A stretch of DNA of 64,000 nucleotides from Aspidiotus rigidus (Eukaryota > Arthropoda > Insecta > Hemiptera > Diaspididae). Location of the stretch: NCBI GenBank assembly GCA_035079385.1, contig JAVHKY010000034.1, positions 5,580,001 to 5,644,000 on the forward strand, written 5' to 3'. The translations under genes were made by a program, and so were the position numbers. This document shows, one piece after another, positions 1 to 9,880 of the stretch (positions within the stretch are counted from its first letter, which is position 1; each line of letters begins with the position of its first letter). The notes under the pieces were generated by a model. It searched no databases. It worked only from the letters and a program-made list of their open reading frames with translations, and had not been told where the DNA came from.

Positions 1-530
1 GGAGTAGAAAATCGCGATCTCTAAACTTATTTGGCGGGCCGGTGATACGTTCCAGTCCTCTTCCCCATTCATCATTACCAGGTTGTTTTTGAGGTAGTAG
101 CAAAGCCTGTGTATCGGTACGTAACTGTTTGCTGCTTCAAGTCCTAAGTGCACCTTGGCTTGCATGTAGGGGGTACAGTTAGCTGATGATCTAAGTTGAC
201 CCTCCAACACAGTGTTGGTTGATATGATCCTGGCCCTTAGATTCCACTGAAAATGGAGGTCTCAACCTTTGACGCTGTACTCCACATGACAAACGCACGT
301 GGACGAATAGGAAAAGGAAAACCACTCACCTCACATGTCATCCGGAATCGTGTTCCAACGCAGGAAAGTAAATGGCTTCCTGTAATCCTATCGACATCGG
401 GTGTACGAGGAGTCACTACGGTACATATCTTGTCACCGTGCGTAGACTCGGCCCGATCATTCAGAGAGGGGCTCAGGCTAGTAATCGAGGCATCCAAGAG
501 GAAACCCAGGTTATGGACAACATAGCTTGT
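1..530 (-). pseudogene. Broken coding-like stretch, product not recognised
   Basis: Read on the minus strand, about 170 codons look protein-like but are split. One open frame covers roughly 497-290. From about 300 down to 1 the protein-like reading continues in another frame, with an in-frame stop near 265 and a run of about 85 codons after it, including MQAKVHLGLEAANSYVPIHR. The reading is still open at the window edge, so this is the middle or end of something larger. I do not recognise the family. A mobile element or an old viral insertion is possible, but nothing visible decides this. A chance open frame cannot be excluded for the higher-coordinate half. Confidence 0.3.
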
Positions 531-1380
531 TTTTGAAGCTTTTTTTCAAGGTCAACTGATTAAGTTTTCCTTCTCACAACTACATCACAGCTTCTGATGC
601 TTCCCAGATATCAACCGTAATGTCAATAAGATTTTCACAGTCATCAAACGGGGTTCAAGCCTCCTCTCCCCTCGAACAGGTTCAATCATCTACAAAAAAT
701 TTTCCAAGTATTTAAAGTGAGTCACAGGCTTCTCCTTGTCGTTTCGTAAACGTAAAATTATCTTTACATATTTTTTTCAAGTCTTCAAATTAAGTGAAAC
801 CCCTGCTTGTTTCAAAATCTGGAATTCAAAGGCCAAATTTTGTTCAAGTTTCACCTACCTAAATTTGTTAGCGGGGAACCCACTATTCCTTTTGTTGAGG
901 GTATTTTCAGAAAATTTTCGCAAGGTTGATGACCTCAAGGAGATGGGGGGGGGGGACTTGGAGAAATTTCGACCTCCGAGATTATGAAAGAGGAACTTGA
1001 AGAAATTCTCGGGGTTGCAGTCCTGCAATGGAACCTAATTTTTGGTGAGATTTTTGCAAATCCCCAACTAGTTTGGAGCCCACAGGTTATCTGTTTGTCT
1101 ACTGCTTCCAATTCAGATTTTTTCAAGTTCTTGAAGTACATTAAAGCTTCCCCTCCTTTTCGCAATTTTCTTTTCCTGCATATAGCTCAGAATTCCAACA
1201 CCCCCCCCCCCCCCCTCCAGGGCACCAACCCGTATGGTGCACGACTAAAGTGTTTTTTTTTCCTCTCTTTTTCTTTCGAATAAGTATTATAAAATGGATT
1301 TCCCGATCGAAAAACTAGTTGGCCTTGCTGTATGAGTTGATGAAAGACTCAAAAGTAAGTGGGAAGATCCGATTCACTTA
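531..1380. other. Non-coding stretch with low-complexity and dispersed-repeat sequence
   Basis: No convincing gene. The stretch around 900-1010 holds minus-oriented copies of the 'ggtcgaaatttttccaagtc' family that recurs at 8.0, 8.7, 12.1, 17.6, 18.4, 55.6 and 61.9 kb. A run of C lies at 1201-1216 and short T runs surround it. Small open frames here are antisense to repeat sequence. Confidence 0.5.
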
Positions 1381-1965
1381 TTGATGGATTGCATTCGCCG
1401 GGTTGGCGGATGTCTAAATTCTCTCGAGAACGTGTGGAACTACCCAGGGCCAAGAAACGTTAATGTGAAATTCTCGCCCAACTTTATATCCAATACAATT
1501 CCAAAAACTCATTTACTTCCGCAAACTCAACCATCCACCTCAACACCGGTCTTTTTCCTCTGGATTTCGGGCCACATAAAGTGGTTGATTTTGCCGCCAA
1601 AGATTCCCGTCTCTCCCTTAAAATTTCTCATCCCGACTCACTTTGCTCGTACCCGTGGCGGATTTAGGGGCTCAAACACCAAGAGCACTCAACAAAACGC
1701 CACCCCCTTCTTTTTTTTTCATGTGAGCTATTCATAATTTTTTCTTCAAAATTTGCCGCCCCCTTTAACCGTCAAAAATTTGCCGCCCTGGGCACTGCCC
1801 ATGTTGCCTGTCTGTAAATCCGCCACTGGCCCGTACCAATCCCTGATACTCGATTCCTGGCATAACTTCTGGAAAACTCATCGTTCAAATGTACTTGCTA
1901 CAGTCAAGAACAAGTTGGTCGACCCTGGATTCCCTTTAATCAAACTACCTGTGATTAATAAATAA
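1381..1965 (+). pseudogene. Non-LTR retrotransposon remnant: end of RNase H domain and C-terminal tail
   Basis: The reading FFLWISGHIK near 1551-1580, continuing after a frame change as VDFAAKDSRLSLKISHPDSL, resembles the end of the RNase H domain of I/Jockey-type LINEs (pattern FLW-PGH-G-x-NE-x-D-AAK). After a MITE insertion the tail PYQSLILDSWHNFWKTHRSN follows (about 1831-1890), the W-x(3)-W segment that comes after RNase H in this group. Frameshifts and the insertion show that it is dead. Fragments of probably the same family recur through the first 35 kb. Confidence 0.65.
1653..1828. mobile_element. MITE (hAT-like), 176 bp, inside a LINE remnant
   Basis: The ends are inverted copies: ccGTGGCGGATTTA on the left and TAAATCCGCCACtg on the right. 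The insertion splits the LINE reading frame. The flanks gctcgtac (1645-1652) and gcccgtac (1829-1836) differ at one base and look like an 8-bp target duplication, the size typical of hAT elements. The interior has no coding capacity. That a hAT transposase mobilised it is inferred from duplication length only. Confidence 0.7.
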
Positions 1966-2209
1966 TTTTTATCCGCCTCGAAATCTGTCTCAAACGTCTC
2001 ACCAGCAATTCCCATTTTCGACATGTTTCATGTCTTCTGACACCCCATACACTGTTGGATCATTGCGAGTACCCCCCTCTCCCAAATAATGGACTTGGAA
2101 AATTTTTTGAGAAAAATTTTTATACCTAGGTGGTGATTGACAAACCTGCAAGTACCACTCCAACGTCTTTTCTCAGAAGAAAGAAAGGAAAAAAATTCTT
2201 TTGAGATCC

Positions 2210-2570
2210 GATATTTGCCCCACAAAAGCTGATGGCTCAAAATATTTCTCATACCATTCTTATACAACACCAAGGAAGGAGGCGAACGATCGGAGCGAGT
2301 GAGCCCCACAAAAGGCAATAGCCTAAATTATTTTATATCAGACTTATGCTCAACCAAGACAGAGGGTGACCGACCAAAGCAACAAAATCTGATAGCTCGA
2401 AATATTTCATACCATTCTTATACAAAAGAAAGGAAGAGGGCGAAAGAGCGGAGCGAGAAAAGCTGATAGCTCAAAATAAAAAGACAATAGCCCAAAATAT
2501 TTTATCTATATTTCTCATACCAGATTTGTACAACCCCGAGAAGGGGGGCGAACGAGTAATATCTCACAAG
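2210..2570. repeat. Degenerate tandem repeat, about three units
   Basis: Three diverged units share the phrases 'gctgatggctcaaaatattt', 'ctcataccattcttatacaa' and 'gaggcgaacgatcggagcga' (near 2230, 2389 and 2485). The unit is about 100-160 bp. The motif cggagcgagtgagcccca recurs at 21.7-21.9 kb, which suggests a dispersed transposon end rather than a local satellite. Confidence 0.55.
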
Positions 2571-5390
2571 CACTTGACCTAAAAGAAGCCTAGACTAAAA
2601 TATTTCAAGATGACTGATAAAATATAAGAGACATGAACCATGATCTTTATATTCTTGGCTTCGCCAGAAAATCCATCACTTTTTTCTAGCTCTATTCTCT
2701 CCTCCTCTCGCCAATACAGCCAAGATGATATTAATTGACCTGCTCTTGAAAATATCCGCTTCTCACACTGTTTCTTAATGTCTTCCAGTTGGCCTTTGTA
2801 ACAATTCCGCTACGGTCGCTCGGCTTCCCTCTATTGTAGCCTCTGCAGCCCAATTCTCACAAACTCTCTTTCACAATTATCTATGTTGTGCTGATAAACC
2901 TTGGAGGAGTTGAAAAGCTCAACTAATTAATTTTTCTCCTTGCTGATGACATTTTTTTTTTCGAGTATACAATGCACTCCTCCCGATTTTCGATTGATTC
3001 CTGCGGCGGAACAAAAATAACTTTTGTTGATCATTGGTGGGAGGCAAAAATTAAAATTCGACAGTTTGGAAATTGGTAGATGCAGCCTTTTTCTCCGTCA
3101 GAAAATTACAATATTTTGAAATATTTTTTCCAAAGAATAACATACATATTTTTGTTAAAGAGTAAATTTCCTGACTTCTCTTTGACTACTCAAACAATTT
3201 CCGCCTGTATTCGCACTACAGGACAAACAAATCATTAATCAAAATACTTGTTTTCTCTACACAGGTAGACTGAGACAACAGTCAAACTCTTGTATTCCAA
3301 AGTAAACTATGTAAATATGTGATGACTGTATTTTATCATTATTTTTTTAAGTAACATCGTAGTTTCAAAAGAAATATTCAATTTTCTATCAATACGTCAA
3401 ATTTTTCTGACCCTGACCAAAATTTCCGATACTGCCCCACTCTCATAAGATAATATATGTGTAGACACTTTGTAAATTTATTTGTAAGTTTGATGGTACA
3501 TCAATTCAGCTAGGATTCGATATCAACATCACATCGGTGGTTATCAGTTCTTTTTCACCAAGACGCATGAAAGACATCTGCTCAAACACGTAGGATGTCC
3601 ATCAAGAATAAAAAACCAGGCAAGCCTCGCACGTGGGCAATTGAATCTTAACTGCTACCGTACACAGATCGTGTGCAAGATAATGGGAAATGAAATTGCC
3701 ATAATCTGACAGAGGATCATATAAAGTAATGAAAAGAGAGATGGCCCGCTTTTATAAACCATTTATGGTTTAATTCGGGGTTGTTACTACCTAAGCCAGC
3801 AACGCTATCATAACAGATGTACCCGCACGAGTATCATTAGTCGTACGAAATTAATTTTTATCATTTTCCAACGTCAGAGGTCGAGCTTTCACAAGGGTGT
3901 TCATTAAAGCTCGTCTAAAGTGTTTTCAGTACCTAGGGAAAATTGTGTTCCACCAATCGTAAACACAACAGCTCGCGATAAAAAAACGTGAAAAAATTTG
4001 CATAAAATTCTTTCACTATCGTCCTTGGACAAGCTTAAAATTTCAACTATGTAATACTTTAACGTCCGATGTGATGTCGCGAGATTAATATATTCCGATA
4101 AGAAAGTGCTCAAGACGAAGAAATATTTTTTGATAAAATGCTATACTGCTCTACATCACTCGTCGTGTTATCTTCCCTAGTCCACTTAAGATTTAAGCCG
4201 GAAAAAATCGAAGGTGACTCGCGGTCGCATCGCGAATGAGAAAGGAAACTCGAAAATGTAACATGGCTCGAGATTTGCGAATTAGGTACAACCTATATCA
4301 ACTAATGACGACGCGCACGCCACAACACAGTAAGCTAATTTAATACACTTTTCATCAACATCCCATTCGTCGTTCTTACGTAATAACAATAATGCTCTCT
4401 CGAGTACTGATGTGAGCGAGTAATACTGCAGGGAGTAAACGCGCGGAGAGAGGAGAAAACGAAGACATTAGTCGTAAAAGATACGACGACTGTAATGTCA
4501 ACTTAAAACTTGATATAATACAGTACCTACTACGCCAACCATAATGACGTCAAAGTCACTATACAGCTATGTATGGAAGAAAGCTATCAAACGAAGTGTT
4601 CGCATTCTATTAATCTAAATTAATCACGGCTTTTCCATTATATCGAATATACACGGTTTTCAATATTTGAATCGGGATCCTCATAATGTCCGCGTCTTTT
4701 AGTTCAATTAAGATGTATTCCAATGGCACTCGGGAGCAAAAGGTCGCAAACTTCCGCTCAGATTCTTTTAATGGAAGATTACGCCAACATCACATTTCTA
4801 TAATTCTAAGCTTCGCGCTGAAATAAAGCGCTTGCAGTGCAGTGTCTCGATATTTGTTTATCGTACACCCACGTATATGTTGATATCGAATGTAAATACA
4901 CAACACTTCCTGTTACAATATGTATCATTAAGATAATTTCGAGAGTTTGTCGTATATTCTTCTCGACTCATCGTGTCGACCTACGTAGAAGTAACCCTCT
5001 GATATCAGATACTTGTAGGGTGCAAATACAGGCCAGTGAATATATAAGTGCAATTCAACGTCATAATTTCAGTGGGTAGTTCAGATACTATAAGAAATAA
5101 AAATTCTTTGATAATGAAGCAAAATGTCAAGCTACACTCATACACAATACATCCTAGTAAAAGCGTAAGGAGTCTTTGAAGCTTATGTTTATGCAGGTAA
5201 ATAATTTAAATTCGCAACTGGTTTCAGCGCAGACGCGTGTGCTATGAACAGGCGGGAAACAGACTGGAGAAGGAAGTAGTAGCTTGAGTCAGCGAGAACA
5301 GGGAGGAACAGACCGAGAGGAGGAGGAAGGAAGGGGTAAGTTATGAGAGAATTATAGAGGAGAGTGATGTGTTCTCAATGGCTGGCTGCT
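2571..5390. other. Intergenic sequence, no gene seen
   Basis: No recognisable coding exon on either strand. The frames present are short and lack domain patterns. The part from about 4200 to 4560 is relatively CpG-rich (runs such as cgcggtcgcatcgcg and acgacgcgcacgcc) compared with its neighbours and could be regulatory or hold an untranslated first exon, but nothing specific supports that. A purine-rich patch (5255-5340) lies just beyond the Penelope-like fragment. Confidence 0.4.
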
Positions 5391-5640
5391 AAGACTTCCA
5401 ACTCTTCGAGCTTATTCATGAGCCTACCTTTGATAGCCGTATGAATAAACCTGAAGTCCAAGAATCCACCCTCGTCTTGATCTGTTTCCAGTAGGTGATC
5501 TACGACGGTCGAGGAAGAAGAATCGTTTTTTCTTAATCCACGTATGTGTTCTTTGAGGCACGTTTTGGTACCTCTGCCAGTCTGGCTGATGTATATGGCG
5601 TCACACGAGCCGTAAGAGATTTCGTAGATTCACACTTTTC
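5385..5640 (-). pseudogene. Penelope-like element fragment: GIY-YIG endonuclease domain
   Basis: The minus strand reads IYEISYGSCDAIYISQTGRG followed by TKTCLKEHIRGL, and ends with FIHTAIKGRLMNKLEELEVL. This is the GIY-YIG endonuclease signature of Penelope-like retroelements: GSCD-x-IYIGQTGR, then LKEH, then H-A-x-KGR-x-N-LEE-x-E. The third G of the usual IGQTGR is an S here. Only this C-terminal domain is present, without the reverse transcriptase. It directly abuts the broken C-terminus of the MULE-type transposase on the same strand, so it probably inserted into that element. Non-functional. Confidence 0.75.
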
Positions 5641-7241
5641 CTCGGGTAAAACTGCCACTTGACCTTGGATTCGGTCCTGCAGATCAGCCCACTTTTTTTT
5701 AGGCATGGCCTTGATTCGCTTTCCTAATCTCAAATCTAGGATACATGTTTCGGTGTAACTCTGTTCCTTTTGGAGTTCACCTATTGCCGAATACAAGTCA
5801 GGGTGGTGTTTGTTTTTGCTTCTTTGTGTAGCGCTGCCTCATAATGGTTCCACGAAGAGAGTAGGTACCGTGGGGGGGGTGACAGGTCGGTTCCGCCTCA
5901 TTCGACCAACGACATACGTTTCACCAAAGTAATCAAAGATTGGTATCAATTCAGCCGGACAGTCGTCTCGAAGATCTTGAATTTGGCTTTTACGTCACGC
6001 ACAGGAACGTACGCCAAGGCCAAGAGCATATTTGTGAATATTTTGACCGTTCTGTCATCTTTATCATTGTAAGCTGTCGCGAGACCCTTAGCTTGTATTC
6101 GGCGATACATGCTTTGCCCCAAATGAAAAAAGCAGCACGATGTTTGCACGCCTGGGTAAATGGATTTAGCGGCTTTTATGATACCCAGTTCAAAATCCGT
6201 CATGATTCGTGCAGGCAAGCAAACATTGATCCGGAACCGTCCTGCAGCATCTCGTACCGCCTGGATAACCTCTTCGTACAAATCTTGTCTTTTCCCTGGT
6301 AGGAAGGCGTAGACAAGTGGTAGCGCCACCGATTCGCCAAGCGGTGTATTTCGTTTCACCAGGCCTAGGATCGTGAATATTTGTGTAAAAATAGACGGAG
6401 TTTTAAACGTTCCGTCTAAAAACCAAACGGGACTCTTGCAGAAATATCGAATATTCTTTTTCGTTGCAAAAACAAGCACGCGACCAGTGGTATCTTCCAC
6501 TTCGTCTCCCTCCTTTTCGACTTGAAAATCGTCCTCGTCTTCCTCGTCATCATCGCTATTTCCATCCCATGGCTGAGAGTCGTGCAGGAGGAAGCGCTCA
6601 CCTGCCAAGGTTTGTTTGTAACATTCAGGCAGGTCCCTTAGTTGTGACAGCTTCCGAGGGTTCGGCGGAAGTTCAGCTGCGTGTGTCCTCCTTGTTGTAC
6701 GCAATAATGCTTCCTGTTCTGGAAGCTGACTGAGCACGCCTTCGTCAACGTCCGAGATTGCATCACGTACAATTTGGGCGGGAGTTTTTTCAGGACGTAA
6801 AACAGCCTCGTCTCTTATTTTCTGCTTGATCTCTTCAGCAGTTACCTCTTCTCGGTCGGGAGGATGCGCGTGTGTAGATTCCTTCGGTCCCTTGTATACG
6901 GTGGTCACTTTTTCATCTGCTGTGGGTTCACTAGTAACAGCCCGCGCTTTACACTCTCCCGATCTAATTAGGCGACAGTCCCAGTATCGCTTGCCTTTCG
7001 CTAATCTGCCACGATGGTAAATGTAGCCGTCAATGTGCAACTTGGTGCCTATTAGTTTCGCTGCCATGATTTGTTGTGTCTTTGACTTGGTGAGAAGGTG
7101 AACTGAGGAGAAATGTGAGAGAAACGCGTACGTTACACTCCCAAGTAATTTCCATGGAATCGTGAAACAGCGATTCAATTCGATCAATTCGATGTACGAT
7201 TTATCGTCATCGAAATCCTTTTCTTTTTCCACATCCCTCAA
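5641..7241 (-). pseudogene. FLYWCH zinc-finger / MULE-type transposase, frameshifted and truncated
   Basis: The main open frame (7241-5946, 431 codons) holds a FLYWCH zinc finger at residues 66-129 (YWDC, C89, C97, H124, H126), an acidic linker (230-250) and the N-terminal part of a MULE transposase core: WFLDGTFKTP with D276, and MTDFELGIIKAAK with D349, followed by CCFFHLGQS. These are the first two acidic positions expected of the catalytic triad. The FLYWCH domain is preceded by a good internal start at 7067, which is more likely than the upstream Met at 7241. Near 5960 a one-base frame change ends the frame, but the family reading resumes as PAELIPIFDYFGETYVVGR. It shifts again near 5865 (SWNHYEAALHKEAK) and 5800 (HHPDLYSAIGELQKEQS). 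The conserved NN-x-EGWH block between the last two is missing. A relic of a Mutator-like DNA transposon, not a host gene. Confidence 0.85.
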
Positions 7242-7284
7242 CTCGTGCGTTAGTCAGCGTGTACGTAGACAAAACAATTATTTC

Positions 7285-7480
7285 TTAATTTCAGGTTGAT
7301 GTTAAATCAGGAACTTTTTGTCAGGATAGCTTTCAGGTTCTTTGTTGTTCAGGTTTTTTTTTTCAGGATGATTTTTTCAGGAAAATTGTAAGTTCAGGAA
7401 GAAGTTTTCAGGAAATAATTTTCAGGGAAAAGTTATTCAGGCTTTCGGTTTTCAGGGTAAAAGATTCAGGAAAATGTCCG
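7285..7480 (+). repeat. Cluster of about 13 TTCAGG motifs
   Basis: The hexamer TTCAGG or a one-base variant recurs about 13 times in under 200 bp, separated by 7-17 AT-rich bases. Spacing is irregular and the spacers differ, so it is not a simple satellite. It lies just upstream of the transposase relic on that gene's strand. On the plus strand each copy looks like a 3' splice acceptor (pyrimidines-CAG-G). Confidence 0.7.
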
Positions 7481-9125
7481 GGAATCGAGAGCTTCGATCG
7501 TGTGACTGTTCCCTCTGAAAGTCTTCTTTCTCTGTAGGAATCGAGCAGAGGCGATTTACCGAGGCGTTAAGGATCGTGAATTTATAATTGAAGCGGGGGA
7601 GTGAGCGACCTTTTGATCTAGACGCCGGAGGAAAAGCACTCAGTGTATACCAAATTTTGGAGAATAAAGATCACCGAAGTGCACCAAGGACATAGTGAGG
7701 TTTAGGAAACTGAGGACCTGGTGGCCTAGTACCAGTGTGAATTCGATAGAGCGAAGAGGAGACGGAGATTGGCGGAGAACCTCCCCAAATGCCAAAAATA
7801 AGACTTCGTTAGCTGCTCGGAATTGCCTTCATTAACAGTATCAATCGAGGCAAACAGGGTTATGAGTTTTCTTTGTTTATTCTTTTTCTAAGTAAAGATT
7901 TAACTTTGTTCCTCACCACCTTGGGAGTTTGTGCTCGAGAGGTCAAATTTTTCCAGATACAGCTCAATTTTCGAAATTTTTCCAATTCCTCCTCCAATCA
8001 TAATTTAGCTTGGAGACCGACATTCTTCCAAGTCCTCCTCTTATCATACGTGGCTTGGATGAGGTAGAAATTTTTTCAATCCTCGTCCTATCATAATAGT
8101 TTGGGGGTCGAAATTTTTCCAAGTCACACGTTTTGCTGGACGGCACCCTCGTTAATTTTTCTTCAAATGACCCCCCCCCCAAAAAAAAAAAAAAAAAAAA
8201 AAATAGGTTCTTTGATGAAAACTCGTGGCCTACTTCGTTATCTATCTGGGGTGGCCTTCATCAAACACTGTTAGTCGAGGCAAACAGAGAACCTATTTTA
8301 TAGGGGTCTCTTTGTTTATACTTTTTCTATTCGCGAATAAAGGCAAAGGAGGCCTCTACGTTTACCATGACGGCAACTTGAGGAAGCTTGCAAAAAAAGT
8401 GATGAAATGAAAAAAGTTATTTAAAAAATCTAAAATTACATTCATCTGAAAGAAAATTGAAAAGGCAACAAGTTTTGTTCTCTGCATGTTTCATGAAAAG
8501 CAATTTGAAACGGTGGAATTACGATTTTATTAGTATGTGGTCTTATGGTGGAAAACACCAAGATCACTTTTTTCGCAGAACAAGTAGCGCTCCTAGCGGG
8601 ACCTTTATCCGCGAATATAAATATTGAACTCTGTTTTTCGCTACCTCGGAAGCTTAAGTGAAATTTTTCCTTCATACATAGCTCGACATTCAAAATGGGT
8701 CTACGCCTTCCCCCCTTCTAGTATAATTAGTTCGTAGGTCGAAATTTTTCCAAGTCTCTCTTCCATCTTAAAAATATATAGCTTGATGTTCAAAATTCAT
8801 CCAAGTCTCTTCTATATCATATCTGGCGCGCAGGAAGACCCACAGTTTATTGGATGGTACGGCGCCCATTTTTTTCGATTACCCCTCCCCCTCCCCCCCC
8901 CCAAAAAAAAGACTCGGGAATTGTGTTCTGCCACCAAGGGTGAGGTAAGATTGACCATTGGAGGGCTATCAGGAATCTTGTATTTGATTCCTCGGAAGAA
9001 GTAGATGTTGTATTTGAGGCAGTCGGTGAAATAGTGTCGTAATAAACGCCTTGGAGCTGTGCCTGATTGCACCTGAGAAAAATCACGATCCAGGCTTCGA
9101 TCGACCTTGGCGTACTACGTATCAG
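7481..9125. repeat. Mixed dispersed repeats, no intact gene
   Basis: Copies of the roughly 50-bp phrase ggtcgaaatttttccaagtc...cctatcat lie at 7940-8125 and 8710-8830. A second repeat (ttcatcaaacactgttagtcgaggcaaacag) occurs at 7830 and 8255. A C run followed by an A run occupies 8168-8202. A coding-like phrase at 8322-8407 is treated separately. Nothing else coding is credible. Confidence 0.5.
8322..8460 (+). repeat. Repeat copy with coding-like phrase (A), matching 53.7-53.85 kb
   Basis: The plus strand reads LFANKGKGGLYVYHDGNLRK followed by LAKKVMK and a stop. The minus strand at 53.83-53.75 kb reads LFANKIEEGVLYIFCDGHLR, then KLGEKVM. Nucleotide similarity continues past the stop (acattcatctgaaagaaaat against atattcactcgacatgaaat). 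The two loci are therefore copies of one repeat, probably a transposon or pseudogene fragment. Family unknown. Confidence 0.5.
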
Positions 9126-9129
9126 CCCT

Positions 9130-9880
9130 TCATTCAACCTGTGTGCTGAGGCAGGTGTTCCTCTTCTCCATCACAGCGCATTTGTACTCACTTCTAACTT
9201 TCTGACCTAGACAGCTCAATACCGAAATCTTCCCATCTGTTCAAATACTCTCAGCCCACGTAATTCACTTCTTCTGTCGCTTCACTGCCGCCTAGGCTTT
9301 CATCTTAAACTTAGGCCTTTATTTCCTAGTTTTTCACCCATTACTCCTTGGTTAACCCCTATGTCTGATATCCGTCTCAATCTTACTGAAATTCCCAAAA
9401 CTGCTAACTTCATGCACAAGCAATACATTAACAAAATCACTTCTTCAGAGTTTCCCTCCTATCTTCTCTGCGACATGGAAGGGTCCAAATCGAGACCCAG
9501 ATCTCATTTCGCATGCAGACTCCTCTTTCTTATTCACCGCCGAACTGACCGCTAGATTCACTGTCTCTTCCTGTCCACCCGTTTTTCTTCTGTCCCTAAA
9601 TTCCTTTCATTATCTGACTTTCTCTTCCCCTACTTGCTATCATAGACCCGCATACTACCAATATTTTCGTCCAACGAATTCTCACTCTTTCGCCAAGTTC
9701 TTCCTTATGTTCCATTTCTTTTCTTTAGGTGTACTGGGATACGTCGATCTTGAGAAACATGACGTACCAGTGGACCTTGCCGAACAGCAGTCACTGCGTT
9801 CACCTCCCTTAACTGAGACGTCTCAAATCCTATGACTGCTCTTTCGTACTCTTTTCTTTGCATGATTCCTGGTCCTCCTT
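9130..9880 (+). pseudogene. Non-LTR retrotransposon remnant with RNase H traces
   Basis: Fragments in different frames follow the RNase H order of I/Jockey-type LINEs: a decayed DG-SK segment with GSKSRPRSHFA (about 9482-9515), SSFLFTAELTAR (about 9520-9555; family pattern SIFTAELTAI), and LGVLGYVDLEKHDVPVDLAE (about 9727-9785; family pattern W-GH-x-L-x-HD-x-VD-A). Multiple stops and frame changes show that it is dead. The first 60 bp (ctgaggcaggtgttcctcttctcc) match 12.68 kb closely. Confidence 0.55.

Noticed and set aside
5946..7241. FLYWCH/MULE frame as an intact host gene
   Set aside because: Family sequence continues after the stop in other frames, and a conserved block is missing, so it is a transposon relic.
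7285..7480. TTCAGG cluster as insect telomeric repeat
   Set aside because: The insect telomere repeat is TTAGG in perfect tandem. Here the word differs and spacers are irregular.
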